From Halanaerobium saccharolyticum (GTDB lineage: Bacteria > Bacillota > Halanaerobiia > Halanaerobiales > Halanaerobiaceae), in the NCBI RefSeq assembly GCF_003053565.1, contig NZ_QAXS01000011.1, forward strand, positions 1 through 64,000: a stretch of DNA of 64,000 bases. The letters are read 5' to 3'. The position numbers and the translations under genes are program-made. The notes under the pieces are model-generated. The model was given only the letters and a program-made list of their open reading frames with translations. It had not been told where the DNA came from and did not search any database. Below, one piece after another: positions 26,453-35,945 of this stretch. The first letter of the stretch is position 1, and every line of letters starts with the position of its first letter.

Positions 26453-27261
26453 AGTTTTGTCCCCTGATCAAAGTGAACATCCAGCTGTGGGTAAGGTATG
26501 CCAATTCCAGCTTCATCAAAGGCATCTTTAACATCTTCATGCATGTCAAAATAAACATCCCAGTAATCAGGACCCTTAACCCAGACTTTACAGGCTATAT
26601 TAACTGAACTGCCTGCATGTTCGGTAACTCGAATTAATGGCTCCGGATCATCCAAAATAAGTTCATGTTTATCAGCAAGCTCTTTTAAAAGAGTAATTGC
26701 CTCGTGAAAATCATCATCATATCCTATACCAAAGGTTAAATCAACTCTTCTTTTATCCATTGCTGAATAATTAGTAATACTATCAGTAGCTACATTTCCA
26801 TTTGGAATAAATATTTTCTTATTGTCAAAAGTTGTCAGGATAGTGTAAAGAATTTGAATTTCCTGCACCTTTCCCTTATATCCAGACACTTCAATAACAT
26901 CCCCGGCAGAAAAAGGTCTAAATATCAGCAGCATAACCCCACCAGCAAAGTTAGATAGACTTCCCTGTAGAGCAAAGCCAACAGCAAAAGAAGCTGCACC
27001 AAGTACTGCTACAAAAGAAGTTACTTCAATCCCAATTGTAGAAGCAATAGAAATAAACAGCAGGATTAATAAAACTGCCCTGGTAATAGACATTAAAAAA
27101 CTGGTCAATGTTCTATCAAATCTGCCCTGAACATTTTTTTCCAGAACTTTAATAATAAATTTAATTACCCATAAACCAACTAATAAAAATACAATGGCTA
27201 ATAACAATTTCATTCCGTAATTTGCAACTATCGATTGTAAACCACCTGTAATTTGATCCAT
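26446..27261 (-). CDS. mscS: Small-conductance mechanosensitive channel MscS
   Basis: This 271-residue channel has three N-terminal transmembrane helices (to about residue 125), the glycine/alanine-rich pore helix AASFAVGFALQGSLSNFAGG, and a cytoplasmic beta/alpha-beta cage domain. It releases solutes on sudden osmotic down-shock, which suits a salt-adapted host. Upstream lies a 226-bp gap holding the HU terminators. It overlaps the photolyase gene. Confidence 0.94.
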   Translation of the reverse strand: MDQITGGLQSIVANYGMKLLLAIVFLLVGLWVIKFIIKVLEKNVQGRFDRTLTSFLMSITRAVLLILLFISIASTIGIEVTSFVAVLGAASFAVGFALQGSLSNFAGGVMLLIFRPFSAGDVIEVSGYKGKVQEIQILYTILTTFDNKKIFIPNGNVATDSITNYSAMDKRRVDLTFGIGYDDDFHEAITLLKELADKHELILDDPEPLIRVTEHAGSSVNIACKVWVKGPDYWDVYFDMHEDVKDAFDEAGIGIPYPQLDVHFDQGTKLC

Positions 27262-27381
27262 ATCATTTCCCCCTTCAATCTTGTTATAATAAAATAAAAT
27301 TTATCTAGCTTACTATATTAATTTCTAGTTAAATACTTACATTCCTGCAAAAGATTAAAATTATTTAGTTATGATATGAAA

Positions 27382-27430
27382 TAAAAAATCCTTATTCATA
27401 ATTTCTTTGAAATCAGGAATAAGGACTTTT
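27382..27430 (-). terminator. Second hairpin of a tandem terminator after HU
   Basis: A perfect nine-base inverted repeat TCCTTATTC/GAATAAGGA with a 19-base loop is followed on the minus strand by TTTTTTAT. It lies just downstream of the first HU terminator. A-rich flanks mean it could also act on the plus strand. Confidence 0.6.
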
Positions 27431-27435
27431 AGGAT

Positions 27436-27466
27436 AGAAAAAAAGAAGAACCGGAAATTTCCGGTC
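27436..27466 (-). terminator. Terminator of the HU gene
   Basis: The palindrome ACCGGAAATTTCCGGT is followed on the minus strand by TCTTCTTTTTTT. It lies about 23 bp after the HU stop codon. Confidence 0.85.
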
Positions 27467-27488
27467 CCTCAATAAGTAATATTATTTC

Positions 27489-27788
27489 TTAAACATCAAC
27501 TGTTTCTTTAAAAGACTTACCACTTCTAAATACAGGCACTTTACGTGCTGGAATCTGAATCTCTTCCCCAGTTTGAGGGTTACGTCCTTTTCTGGCACTT
27601 CTATCTTTTACTTCAAAAGTACCAAAACCGATTAATTGAACATTATCACGCTTATCTTCTGCTTTCTTAGCTTCAGATTTTAAGTGGTTCATGATAGTAT
27701 CAATTGTTTCGTTAACAACTTCCCCTGTATCTTTTTTAGTGACACCTGTTTTTTCTGCAACGGCATCAATAAGTTCATTCTTAGTCAT
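27489..27788 (-). CDS. hup: HU family DNA-binding protein
   Basis: This 99-residue histone-like protein bends and compacts DNA. It begins MTKNELIDAVAEKTGVTKKD and contains the signature GFGTFEVKDRSARKGRNPQTG with the DNA-binding arm after it. It is slightly longer than a 90-residue HU because of an insertion (KKAEDKRDN) before the signature. It has a GGGGGTG ribosome-binding site and two tandem terminators, so it is probably a strong single-gene transcript. Confidence 0.96.
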   Translation of the reverse strand: MTKNELIDAVAEKTGVTKKDTGEVVNETIDTIMNHLKSEAKKAEDKRDNVQLIGFGTFEVKDRSARKGRNPQTGEEIQIPARKVPVFRSGKSFKETVDV

Positions 27789-27893
27789 GGAAATTCACCC
27801 CCTTTTAAAACTAAAACTTTTTGCTGTCATTATTTATTATTCTCGCTATAACAGCGATTTCCTGCTTAATTAAAGAAAAAATTTATAATTTTT

Positions 27894-28925
27894 CTAGATT
27901 TTCCATAAAGAATTATCTACAGCTGATTCCATTTCGGGTTTTTTGCTCCTCAACATCAGCTCTTCAACTGCCTGATAGGGATCTTTGCTTTCAAATAAAA
28001 CCTGATAAACTTCTTCAGTAATAGGCATTTCTAAATCTATTTCTTCGGAGTTTAACCACCTATAAATTGCTCTGGCAGTTTTAACTCCCTCTACAACCTG
28101 GTTAACCTTTTCTTTTGCTTCTAAAAGAGTTTTCCCCTTACCAATTTCAATTCCAAAACGGCGGTTGCGGCTGTGCATACTGGTACAGGTAACTACAAGA
28201 TCGCCCATACCCGACAGGCCAACCAGCGTTAAGTCACTGGCACCATGATAGTCAACAAAACGGCTCATTTCATTTAAGCCCCTGGTAATTAAAGCAGCAC
28301 GAGTATTATCACCAAAATCAAGACCGTCACAGATCCCACTGGCCACAGCAATTACATTCTTTAAGGCTCCACCCAGTTCTACCCCTTTAATATCAGGGTT
28401 AGTGTAGACCCTAAAATTTTTAGACATAAATAAATCCTGAACTCTTTCAGCTGCATCTTTACTATGGGCTGCCGAAACTATCGCTGTTGGCAGTTTTTCC
28501 ATAACTTCTTCTGCATGGGTTGGTCCAGAAAGAACAACTACATTCTCAAAACCAGCTTCTTTTATCATTTGCGAGTTAGTTTTAAAAGTTATTTCGTCAA
28601 TTCCCTTGGCAGTAGAAACCATTATTGTCTCAGAACTGATAAGTTTTTTTAGTTCTGCTAATATACCTGTTAAAGCCTGTGTTGGTACTGAAATCACCAC
28701 TAGGTCTGTATTTTCCAGGCTTTCTTTTAAATTACTGAAAGCTCTCAATTTACTATTCAGCTTATAGTCAGGAAAATATTTAAAATTTTTCTGTTCCTGA
28801 TTAATTGAATCAACAACTTTCTGATCTCTGGCGTAAATGCTTACTTCTTCACCATTTTCAGCCAGCAGATTAGCCAGAGCAGTACCCCAGCTGCCGGCAC
28901 CAATTACTGTAATTTTTGAACTCAT
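27894..28925 (-). CDS. gpsA: Glycerol-3-phosphate dehydrogenase [NAD(P)+]
   Basis: This 343-residue cytoplasmic enzyme reduces dihydroxyacetone phosphate to sn-glycerol-3-phosphate for lipid synthesis. It has the N-terminal nucleotide fold GAGSWGTALANLLAENG, the catalytic lysine in GGALKNVIA, and SGMGDLVVTC. The start overlaps the plsY stop (TAATGAG), so the product is made beside the acyltransferase that uses it. Confidence 0.97.
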   Translation of the reverse strand: MSSKITVIGAGSWGTALANLLAENGEEVSIYARDQKVVDSINQEQKNFKYFPDYKLNSKLRAFSNLKESLENTDLVVISVPTQALTGILAELKKLISSETIMVSTAKGIDEITFKTNSQMIKEAGFENVVVLSGPTHAEEVMEKLPTAIVSAAHSKDAAERVQDLFMSKNFRVYTNPDIKGVELGGALKNVIAVASGICDGLDFGDNTRAALITRGLNEMSRFVDYHGASDLTLVGLSGMGDLVVTCTSMHSRNRRFGIEIGKGKTLLEAKEKVNQVVEGVKTARAIYRWLNSEEIDLEMPITEEVYQVLFESKDPYQAVEELMLRSKKPEMESAVDNSLWKI

Positions 28926-29542
28926 TACTCTTTACCACTCTTCCCCAGTTTATCTGGATCCATTCTGTTTTCTTCACCTTTTAAAAGCCGCTTTATGTTT
29001 TCACGGTGAGTATACATTACAAAAAGTGATAATAAGGCTGCAAAAAATACATGCTTCCCCTCAAAAGAACTAAAATAAAGTGTCAAAGGGAGTGACATCG
29101 AACCAATAATTGACCCCAGAGATACATAGCGGGTTGTAAATACCAGCAGGATCCAAATTACAGCATAAATTAAAAAGGCAAGTGGATATAAGCGCAGAAT
29201 TACACCAAAGGTTGTAGCAACCCCCTTACCACCGGAAAAGCCAAGAAAAATTGACCAGTCATGACCGGCAATGGCAGCAACAGCAACAAATAAAATGGCT
29301 GTTGAAAGGCTGCTTCCGAGAATCATCTGTCCGACCATAACTCCTAAATATCCTTTTAATATATCAAAAACTGCAACTAAAACACCGGCTTTTATGCCCA
29401 TTACTCTGGCAACATTTGTAGCTCCAATATTTCCACTACCATATTCCCTAACATCTTTTTTCATTACATATTTTGTTAATAAAAAACCGGATGGTATTGA
29501 CCCGATTAGATAACTTAATAATATCGCAATAAATACCTGCAT
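28925..29542 (-). CDS. plsY: Acyl-phosphate:glycerol-3-phosphate acyltransferase
   Basis: This 205-residue polytopic membrane enzyme transfers the acyl chain from acyl-phosphate to glycerol-3-phosphate. Visible motifs are GSIPSGFLLTK, GSGNIGATNV and GFSGGKGVATTFG, matching the three conserved loops of PlsY. It lies 9 bp after der and is coupled to gpsA. Confidence 0.97.
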   Translation of the reverse strand: MQVFIAILLSYLIGSIPSGFLLTKYVMKKDVREYGSGNIGATNVARVMGIKAGVLVAVFDILKGYLGVMVGQMILGSSLSTAILFVAVAAIAGHDWSIFLGFSGGKGVATTFGVILRLYPLAFLIYAVIWILLVFTTRYVSLGSIIGSMSLPLTLYFSSFEGKHVFFAALLSLFVMYTHRENIKRLLKGEENRMDPDKLGKSGKE

Positions 29543-29551
29543 GATAACCTC

Positions 29552-30868
29552 CTAGTTTCTCTGTTTTAATTTAAAGTTCATTGGATTTCCCACATAACCA
29601 AAGGCTTCTCTGAGTACATTTTCCAAATATCTCTGATAGGCAAAATGCATTAAATTAGGATCATTGACAAAGAAAACAAAAGTTGGAGGTTTTACACCAA
29701 CCTGACTGCCGTAATAAATTTTCAGCCTTTTTCCTTTTCTACTTGGCGGCTCACGCAGCTGTACAGCTTCGGATATAACCTCATTTAAAATTCCAGTTTT
29801 TACCCGCAGATTACTCTGATCAACCACAAATTCAAGCAGAGATAAAAGCTCATCTATTCTCTCACCTGTTAGAGCAGAAATATAGGTGACTGGCACATAA
29901 TTTAAAAACTTTAACTGATAATAAACTTCGTCAGTATAACGCTCCATAGTTTTAGAATCTTTTTCCATCAGATCCCATTTATTAATTGCAATAACCATTG
30001 CCTTACCCTCATCATGAGCATAACCGGCAATTTTCTTATCCTGATCTGTTACACCTTCCTGTGCATCAATCATCATTAAAACTGCATCAGCACGATCAAC
30101 TGACCTCAGTGCCCTCAGATTACTGTAATATTCTACATCTTCTTTAACCTTTGACTTTCTTCTCAGACCGGCTGTATCAATAAAATTAAATTGAATATCC
30201 TTCCATTCAATTAAAGTATCAACTGCATCTCTGGTTGTTCCCGGCATATCACTGACAATTACTCTTTCTTTGCCAATCAAATGGTTAACCAGACTTGACT
30301 TACCAACATTAGGTTTACCAATTACTGCAATATTAATTTGATCATTATCACTGTCTTCTACTTCACTTTCCGGCAGCTTAGCAGTTACTTCATCCATCAG
30401 CTCACCGGTGTTTTTACCGTGCTCAGCTGAAATCAAAACTGGATCACCAAAACCAAGAGAATAAAATTCCCAACCAATCTCTTCCTGATTAGAAAAATCC
30501 TCAACTTTATTTACTACTAAAATGACTTCCTTGTTAGTTCTATATAAAAGCTGAGCAATATCTTCATCAACACCGGTCATCCCTGTTCTGGAATCAACAA
30601 CAAATAAGATCAGATCTGCTTCTTCCATTGCCAGTTCAGCCTGATACTTAATTTGATTTTTAATTTTATCATTATCATGCATAACTATACCACCGGTATC
30701 AATAACATTAAACTTTTTGCCGAGCCACTCTGTTTCTCCATAGATTCTATCCCGAGTAACATTGGGCTCTCCTTCTACTATCGCTCTCCGTCCACCGACT
30801 AATCTATTAAAAAGTGTGGACTTGCCAACATTTGGTCTACCTACAATCGCAACTGTAGACTTAGCCAT
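29552..30868 (-). CDS. der: Ribosome-associated GTPase Der (EngA)
   Basis: This 438-residue GTPase has two tandem G domains and a C-terminal KH-like domain. It acts in 50S ribosomal subunit assembly. First domain: GRPNVGKS, DTGG, NKVE. Second: GKPNVGKS (about 184-191), DTAG, NKWD. Its start overlaps the upstream PDZ/radical-SAM gene by 8 bp. Confidence 0.97.
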   Translation of the reverse strand: MAKSTVAIVGRPNVGKSTLFNRLVGGRRAIVEGEPNVTRDRIYGETEWLGKKFNVIDTGGIVMHDNDKIKNQIKYQAELAMEEADLILFVVDSRTGMTGVDEDIAQLLYRTNKEVILVVNKVEDFSNQEEIGWEFYSLGFGDPVLISAEHGKNTGELMDEVTAKLPESEVEDSDNDQINIAVIGKPNVGKSSLVNHLIGKERVIVSDMPGTTRDAVDTLIEWKDIQFNFIDTAGLRRKSKVKEDVEYYSNLRALRSVDRADAVLMMIDAQEGVTDQDKKIAGYAHDEGKAMVIAINKWDLMEKDSKTMERYTDEVYYQLKFLNYVPVTYISALTGERIDELLSLLEFVVDQSNLRVKTGILNEVISEAVQLREPPSRKGKRLKIYYGSQVGVKPPTFVFFVNDPNLMHFAYQRYLENVLREAFGYVGNPMNFKLKQRN

Positions 30869-32162
30869 TATTGATCACCTCCATAAATTGATTAATATCA
30901 CTTACAAACTCTATTCTGTATTCAGATAATTCTTCTAAAAACTCTTCTTTTTTTACATCATCCAGAAATTTCATCTGATCATTTAAAACAACTTCAGGTA
31001 TAAAAATATTATCATACTTATCTGCCCTTATCTGTTTAATCTTAGCTTTTAAATCCCGTGCTGTTAAAAGACCGGTAACAGTTACTGTTTTACCAAAAAA
31101 CTCATTTTCAACCACTAAAAAATCAGATTTAAGCTTAGCAGTGCTTTTTAATCGCTCAGACAATTTATTTAAAGCTTTTTTCCCCAGAACAGAAGTTATC
31201 ACTGCAATCTTTTTTTCTCTCTTAAGGGATTCTGGAAATTTGACTGCCTTTATTTCTTCATTAATTAAAGCTGTTAAGCCGATTCCATTTTCTAACTGTG
31301 GAAATTCATTATATTCTTCAACAGCTGGAATTTCAGTATCAGTACTCAAATAGAATTCATCTGCCGCATAAATTAGATTTTCACCAAATTTATTTTTTGC
31401 CTGCTGCTGCCAGTAACTGATCTGTTTTAATGAATCCTTCATTTCTTTTTCAGTCATAGTTCGCAGCTCAGCCAGGCCTTCTCGATATTTAGTTAGTCCA
31501 ACAGGTACTATACCAATCGATAATAACTGCGGATAAAATTCTAAAAGCTCCTTTAAGGTTCTATCCAGCTCTTTTTGATCATTATAACCCGGACAGAGAA
31601 CTATCTGGGTATGAAACTGAATATTATTCTTTTGAAATAATTTAAGCAGTCTATTAATTTCAGCCGCTTTTGGGTTTTTCATCATTTCAACCCTCAGTTC
31701 AGGATTCGTTGTATGAACTGAAATATTCAGTGGACTTAGGTTTTTTTCAATTATTCTTGTTATCTCTTTTTTATCAAGATTTGTCAGAGTTACAAAACTA
31801 CCCTGTAAAAAAGAAAAACGATAATCATCATCCATCTGATTTAAACTATTCCGCATTTTTTGGGGCTGCTGTTTAACAAAACAAAAAATACAGTTATTTT
31901 TACACTGTTTTAAGCCATCAAATACAATTTCTTTAAATTCAATGCCCAGTTCTTCTCCAGGCATCCGCTGAAGCTCAATCTCTTTTCTTAAACCGTCTTC
32001 AGTCTCAATTTCCAGTTCAATTACTGGTTCAGAAATCTGATATAAATAATCTATATAATCATTTATTTTTTGACCATTAATGGTGATTATTTTATCATTT
32101 GAATTCAAACCTGCTTTAGCAGCGGTAGAATTTTCAATAACCTCTTCTATTTTAACCATCAT
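30861..32162 (-). CDS. PDZ and DUF512 domain radical-SAM-like protein
   Basis: This protein of about 433 residues has an N-terminal PDZ-like region (about 1-70), a cysteine motif C-x3-C-x2-C (CKNNCIFC) of the radical SAM type, and a C-terminal DUF512 region. The family (TIGR03279 type) is widespread next to der in Clostridia and Cyanobacteria; its reaction is unknown. The start is placed at ATG 32162, just after a perfect AGGAGGT. The longer frame to 32249 lies in sequence upstream of that ribosome-binding site. Confidence 0.9.
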   Translation of the reverse strand: MMVKIEEVIENSTAAKAGLNSNDKIITINGQKINDYIDYLYQISEPVIELEIETEDGLRKEIELQRMPGEELGIEFKEIVFDGLKQCKNNCIFCFVKQQPQKMRNSLNQMDDDYRFSFLQGSFVTLTNLDKKEITRIIEKNLSPLNISVHTTNPELRVEMMKNPKAAEINRLLKLFQKNNIQFHTQIVLCPGYNDQKELDRTLKELLEFYPQLLSIGIVPVGLTKYREGLAELRTMTEKEMKDSLKQISYWQQQAKNKFGENLIYAADEFYLSTDTEIPAVEEYNEFPQLENGIGLTALINEEIKAVKFPESLKREKKIAVITSVLGKKALNKLSERLKSTAKLKSDFLVVENEFFGKTVTVTGLLTARDLKAKIKQIRADKYDNIFIPEVVLNDQMKFLDDVKKEEFLEELSEYRIEFVSDINQFMEVINNG

Positions 32163-32227
32163 CCTTCTACCTCCTGTAAGCTTGATAATATCACATTTGT
32201 TCTGTTTAGGCAATAATCTGCAGTAAG

Positions 32228-32272
32228 CATAAAAAAACCCGCCGCCCATAATGGACAGCGGGTGCTTTTTTA
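32228..32272 (-). terminator. Terminator of the ispH-rpsA gene
   Basis: On the minus strand CCCGCTGTCC and GGGCGGCGGG form a GC-rich stem followed by seven T's. It lies immediately after the stop at 32274. Confidence 0.88.
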
Positions 32273-32273
32273 A

Positions 32274-34511
32274 TTATTCACCCTGGTCAAAAATATCTCC
32301 AACAATTTCTCTAATAGTAGCTCCACCAGATGATGAATTATCATCATTATTACTCTGGGAACTGCTGCTACCACTGCTTCGATTTGAACTTTGAGAACTG
32401 CTGCTGGACTTTTCTTTAGGCTCAGGCTTTTCTTCTAATTCTTTTAAGCTTAAACCTACTCTTTCCTGGTCAGCATCAATATTGATAATTTTGGCTTCTC
32501 TAACATCACCAACATTAACTACTTCATCAGCAGTTTTAACATGCTTGTGTGATAACTGAGAAATATGAATTAAACCTTCAATACCTTTTTCAACTTCCAT
32601 AAAGGCACCAAAATCAACCAGTTTAGTAATCTTACCTTCAACAACTTCTCCTTCATAGTGCTTTTCAGCAAATTCTTCCCATGGATCGGGCAGTAACTGC
32701 TTTAAGCCAAGAGAAATTCTTTCTTCTTCCTTATTAACTCCAAGTACCTGAACTTCAACTTTTTCGCCTTCAGAAAGAACTTCAGCCGGGCTTTCAATTC
32801 TTCCCCAGGACATTTCTGAAATATGAAGTAAACCTTCAATTCCACCCAGGTCAATAAAAGCACCAAAATCAACCAGTTTAGTAACAGTACCTTCTACAGT
32901 CTGTCCTTCTTCTAAGCTAGCTAAAGTTTCTTCTTTTTTAGCTGCTCTTTCTTTTTCTAATACCTTTTTAGCAGAAAGAACAACATTATTATTGTCTCTT
33001 TCAACTTCAATTACCTTTAAGCGTAATGTTTCTCCAACATAATCGCTTAAGTCATCAACATAGCCAATTGCTACATGAGAAGCAGGGATAAATCCTCTTA
33101 CTCCAACATCTACAACTAAGCCACCTTTAACTTCTTTTGTAACTTCAGCTTCAATGATTTCATCATTTTCATATGCTTCAACAATTTTTTCCCAGGCTTT
33201 TTCATAGTCAGCCTGCTTTTTAGATAAAATCATGTTTCCTTCATCATCTTCTAATGTTAAAATAACTACTTCAATTTCTTCGTCCATGCTTACAATATCA
33301 TGAGCATCTTCAACAGGACGATGACTTAAATGGCGTAATGGAATAAATCCATCTGTTTTATAATTTACATCAACATAAACACCATTGTCATTAATTTCAA
33401 CTACAGTACCAGTAACTTTCTGACCTTTTCTTAAATCAGCAATATCATTATCGCTATATTTAAATTCGGCCTCTTCCTGAGTTTCAGCTTCTTCCTCTGC
33501 ATCTACTTCCGCAGATTCTTCAGCTTCCTCATTGTTATCAGCCTCTTTTTCCTCTGTAGTTTCTTCAGTCTCTTCTGTTGTTTCTTCTACCTCTTCTACC
33601 TCTTCTACTGTCTCTTCTACAACCTGCTCTTCTTTTTCCTCTACGTTCTCAGTTGACTCAACATTTACTTCTTTGTTTTCTTCGTTCATTAACTGAATAA
33701 CCTCCCTTATTAACCAGTCTGGAGTCGATGCTCCAGCTGTAATTCCAACTTTATTTTTTCCAGACAGCCACTCTTTTTTAATTTCAGCGGCTGTTTCTAT
33801 ATGATAAGTAGGGGTGTTTGTGGCTGCACAAATTTCTGCCAGCCTGGTAGTATTAGCACTTTTATGACCCCCTATTACAAACATGATATCTGCATCCTCA
33901 GCCAATTTTTTTGCCGAAGATTGACGTACATCTGTAGTATTACAAATAGTGTTAAAAACTTTTAACTCTTTAACTTCTGTGATTACTAAATTAATAATAT
34001 CCCGAAAAGACTCAGGAGATTTTGTTGTTTGAGCCACAAAACCTACTTTAGCTTTTAGCTCAACAGATTTTAAATCCTCTTTTTCTCTGATTATAATTGC
34101 TTTTTTATCACTTGCCCCATAAATGCCCTGAACTTCTGGGTGATCCTGATCACCATAAATAAAGGTTTGATAGCCTTCATCCACCAGCTGTCTGGCATAT
34201 TTTTGAGCATTTTTAACATAAGGACAGGTAGCATCTATAATCTTAAGATTTTTTTCTCTTGCCTGCTCAATGATTTCTGGTGCTACTCCATGTGAACGGA
34301 TAATAACTATCCCAGAATCTATCTCGGCAAGTGAAGAGGCCACTTTAACATTTTTTTCTTCCAACTTTTTAACAACCTGTGGATTGTGAATTAGTGGTCC
34401 CAGTGTATAAACATTTAAATCATCATTTTCACTGGCAGCTTCCAGAACCATATCTATAGCTCTTTCTACACCAAAACAAAATCCAGCCTCTTCTGCTGTA
34501 ATAACCTCCAG
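32274..34511 (-). CDS. ispH-rpsA: Fused IspH (HMBPP reductase) and ribosomal protein S1
   Basis: This two-part protein of about 745 residues starts with 4-hydroxy-3-methylbut-2-enyl diphosphate reductase, the last step of the MEP isoprenoid pathway. Its iron-sulfur cysteines are in GFCFGV, DATCPYV and ICNTTDVRQ. A Glu-rich acidic linker (about residues 280-350) leads to four S1 RNA-binding repeats and a Ser-rich tail. The fusion is known from Clostridia and relatives. No ATG is available: CTG 34511 lies eight bases after a perfect AAGGAGG and gives the family N-terminus MEVITAEEAGFC, so I take it as the start. TTG 34541 or a GTG inside the ribosome-binding site are alternatives. Confidence 0.95.
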   Translation of the reverse strand: MEVITAEEAGFCFGVERAIDMVLEAASENDDLNVYTLGPLIHNPQVVKKLEEKNVKVASSLAEIDSGIVIIRSHGVAPEIIEQAREKNLKIIDATCPYVKNAQKYARQLVDEGYQTFIYGDQDHPEVQGIYGASDKKAIIIREKEDLKSVELKAKVGFVAQTTKSPESFRDIINLVITEVKELKVFNTICNTTDVRQSSAKKLAEDADIMFVIGGHKSANTTRLAEICAATNTPTYHIETAAEIKKEWLSGKNKVGITAGASTPDWLIREVIQLMNEENKEVNVESTENVEEKEEQVVEETVEEVEEVEETTEETEETTEEKEADNNEEAEESAEVDAEEEAETQEEAEFKYSDNDIADLRKGQKVTGTVVEINDNGVYVDVNYKTDGFIPLRHLSHRPVEDAHDIVSMDEEIEVVILTLEDDEGNMILSKKQADYEKAWEKIVEAYENDEIIEAEVTKEVKGGLVVDVGVRGFIPASHVAIGYVDDLSDYVGETLRLKVIEVERDNNNVVLSAKKVLEKERAAKKEETLASLEEGQTVEGTVTKLVDFGAFIDLGGIEGLLHISEMSWGRIESPAEVLSEGEKVEVQVLGVNKEEERISLGLKQLLPDPWEEFAEKHYEGEVVEGKITKLVDFGAFMEVEKGIEGLIHISQLSHKHVKTADEVVNVGDVREAKIINIDADQERVGLSLKELEEKPEPKEKSSSSSQSSNRSSGSSSSQSNNDDNSSSGGATIREIVGDIFDQGE

Positions 34512-34555
34512 AACCTTCACCTCCTTCCAGCACAACACCAACAGTTGAACAGTGC

Positions 34556-34575
34556 ACCCTGAAAATAAACAGGGT
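34556..34575 (-). promoter_or_regulatory. Small hairpin in the ispH-rpsA leader
   Basis: ACCCTG and CAGGGT form a six-pair stem with an eight-base loop about 45 bases upstream of the start. No T-tract follows, so it is not a normal terminator. It could be a leader element, but evidence is slight. Confidence 0.3.
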
Positions 34576-34629
34576 ACCTCTTAAACTTTTTTCTCTATCA
34601 ATCTCTAAAATCCTTCTTTAAATCCAAAA

Positions 34630-34660
34630 AAATTTAAAAAAGAAGCAAAAAACTTCTGCA
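34630..34660 (-). terminator. Possible weak terminator after plsC
   Basis: AGAAG and CTTCT form a five-pair stem followed on the minus strand by TTTTTTAAATTTTTTT. It would partly separate plsC from ispH-rpsA. Confidence 0.45.
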
Positions 34661-34667
34661 TTGACCT

Positions 34668-35261
34668 TTACTCTTGATAATTTAGCTCTTTTTGAATTCT
34701 GGCCTTAATAAATTGAGCGGCCTCTTTTCGCTCTTCTTTACTCAGTCTTTTTTGAGCAAATTGTTCTAAGCCAAAAGGTTTTCCGATATTTACTGTAATT
34801 CTACCATCTTTTTTAACATTTTTAATTCCAACTGGTAAAACCGGAGCCCCACTTTTAATAGCCAGCATAACTGAACCGGCTTTAGGGTTCCCAAGTTTTC
34901 CTTCAGGACGTCTGGTTCCCTCAGGGAAAAGACCAAGCACCTCTCCATTTTTAATAACAGAGAGCGACTTTTTGACGGCAGTAATGTCATTTGTACTGCG
35001 GTCAACCGGAAAAGCATCTGCTAAAAATAAGACAAATCTTAAAATCGGGTTTTTAAACAATTCCTTTTTGGCCATAAACCTCACTGGCCTTGAGAAAATA
35101 GCTGCCAGCAGGGGAGGATCATAAGCACTGATATGATTTGACATAATGATTACTCCACCCTGATCTGGTAGATTTTCTCTGCCATTTATCTTAATTCTAA
35201 AAAATATTTTAAAGATGGCAAAGAGCAGCAGTCTAATAATCTGATAGATAATTTTTTTCAC
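34668..35261 (-). CDS. plsC: 1-acyl-sn-glycerol-3-phosphate acyltransferase
   Basis: This 197-residue membrane-associated enzyme converts lysophosphatidic acid to phosphatidic acid. It has an N-terminal hydrophobic helix, the catalytic H-x4-D motif NHISAYDPP and the FPEGTRRPEG motif. GTG start. The start overlaps the cmk stop by 4 bp (GTGA), so translation is coupled. Confidence 0.95.
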   Translation of the reverse strand: MKKIIYQIIRLLLFAIFKIFFRIKINGRENLPDQGGVIIMSNHISAYDPPLLAAIFSRPVRFMAKKELFKNPILRFVLFLADAFPVDRSTNDITAVKKSLSVIKNGEVLGLFPEGTRRPEGKLGNPKAGSVMLAIKSGAPVLPVGIKNVKKDGRITVNIGKPFGLEQFAQKRLSKEERKEAAQFIKARIQKELNYQE

Positions 35262-35917
35262 TGTACTTCACCTTCAATAATTTCTATCATTTTAGCAAGT
35301 ACCTCGTCAATAGATAAATTGGTTGTGTCCACCAAAACAGCATCTTCTGCTTTTTTTAGTGGTGAATGTTCACGCTCACTATCCATTTTATCTCTGCGAG
35401 CAATGCTTTCTTTTATTTTTTCAAAATCTGCATCTTTATTTTTGGACCTGACTTCCTGATATCTTCTTCTGGCTCTTTCCTCTAAAGATGCTGTCAAAAA
35501 GAATTTATGGTCTGCTTCAGGTAAAACAACCGTAGTAATATCACGCCCATCCATAACAACCTTGTTGTTCCGGGCAAGCTGCTGCTGTTTTTTTACTAAA
35601 ACATCCCGCACTCCTTTAACTGCAGCTGTCTGAGAAACATGTTTATTAACCTCTGCTTTTCTAATTTCTTCACTCACATTTTCTCCATCAAGGAAAATTT
35701 CGCCTTTTTGATCAAAACTGATATCTATTTTCCTGGCAAGCTCTATCAGCTTCTCCTGCTGATTAAAATCAATATTTTCCCGCAGAGCAGCCAGAGTTAC
35801 AGCTCTATACATGGCACCAGTATCAAGATGCAGATAATTTAATTTTTGGGCCAGCAGCCTGGCAATTGTACTTTTACCTGCTCCACCTGGACCATCAATT
35901 GCTACTACATTTTCCAT
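35258..35917 (-). CDS. cmk: Cytidylate kinase
   Basis: This 219-residue enzyme phosphorylates CMP and dCMP. It has the P-loop GPGGAGKST (about 8-16), DTGAMYRA, the DGRDITT motif and an arginine-rich lid (RRRYQE). It lies in the common Clostridia order cmk-plsC-ispH-rpsA. Confidence 0.97.
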   Translation of the reverse strand: MENVVAIDGPGGAGKSTIARLLAQKLNYLHLDTGAMYRAVTLAALRENIDFNQQEKLIELARKIDISFDQKGEIFLDGENVSEEIRKAEVNKHVSQTAAVKGVRDVLVKKQQQLARNNKVVMDGRDITTVVLPEADHKFFLTASLEERARRRYQEVRSKNKDADFEKIKESIARRDKMDSEREHSPLKKAEDAVLVDTTNLSIDEVLAKMIEIIEGEVQ

Positions 35918-35945
35918 TTAGATCTCAACACCTTTATAGTTATAT

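Noticed and set aside
19354-27261. Defence island or prophage remnant among less familiar genes
   Set aside because: Every gene here belongs to a housekeeping or envelope family with normal composition. No integrase, nuclease cluster or phage gene is present.
32162-32249. N-terminal extension of the PDZ/radical-SAM protein
   Set aside because: The extension contains the ispH-rpsA terminator side and lies before a perfect AGGAGGT that serves ATG 32162.
33480-33670. Repetitive GAA/TTC-rich stretch as a DNA repeat or CRISPR-like array
   Set aside because: It encodes the Glu-rich linker between IspH and S1 domains. Units are irregular and there are no spacers.
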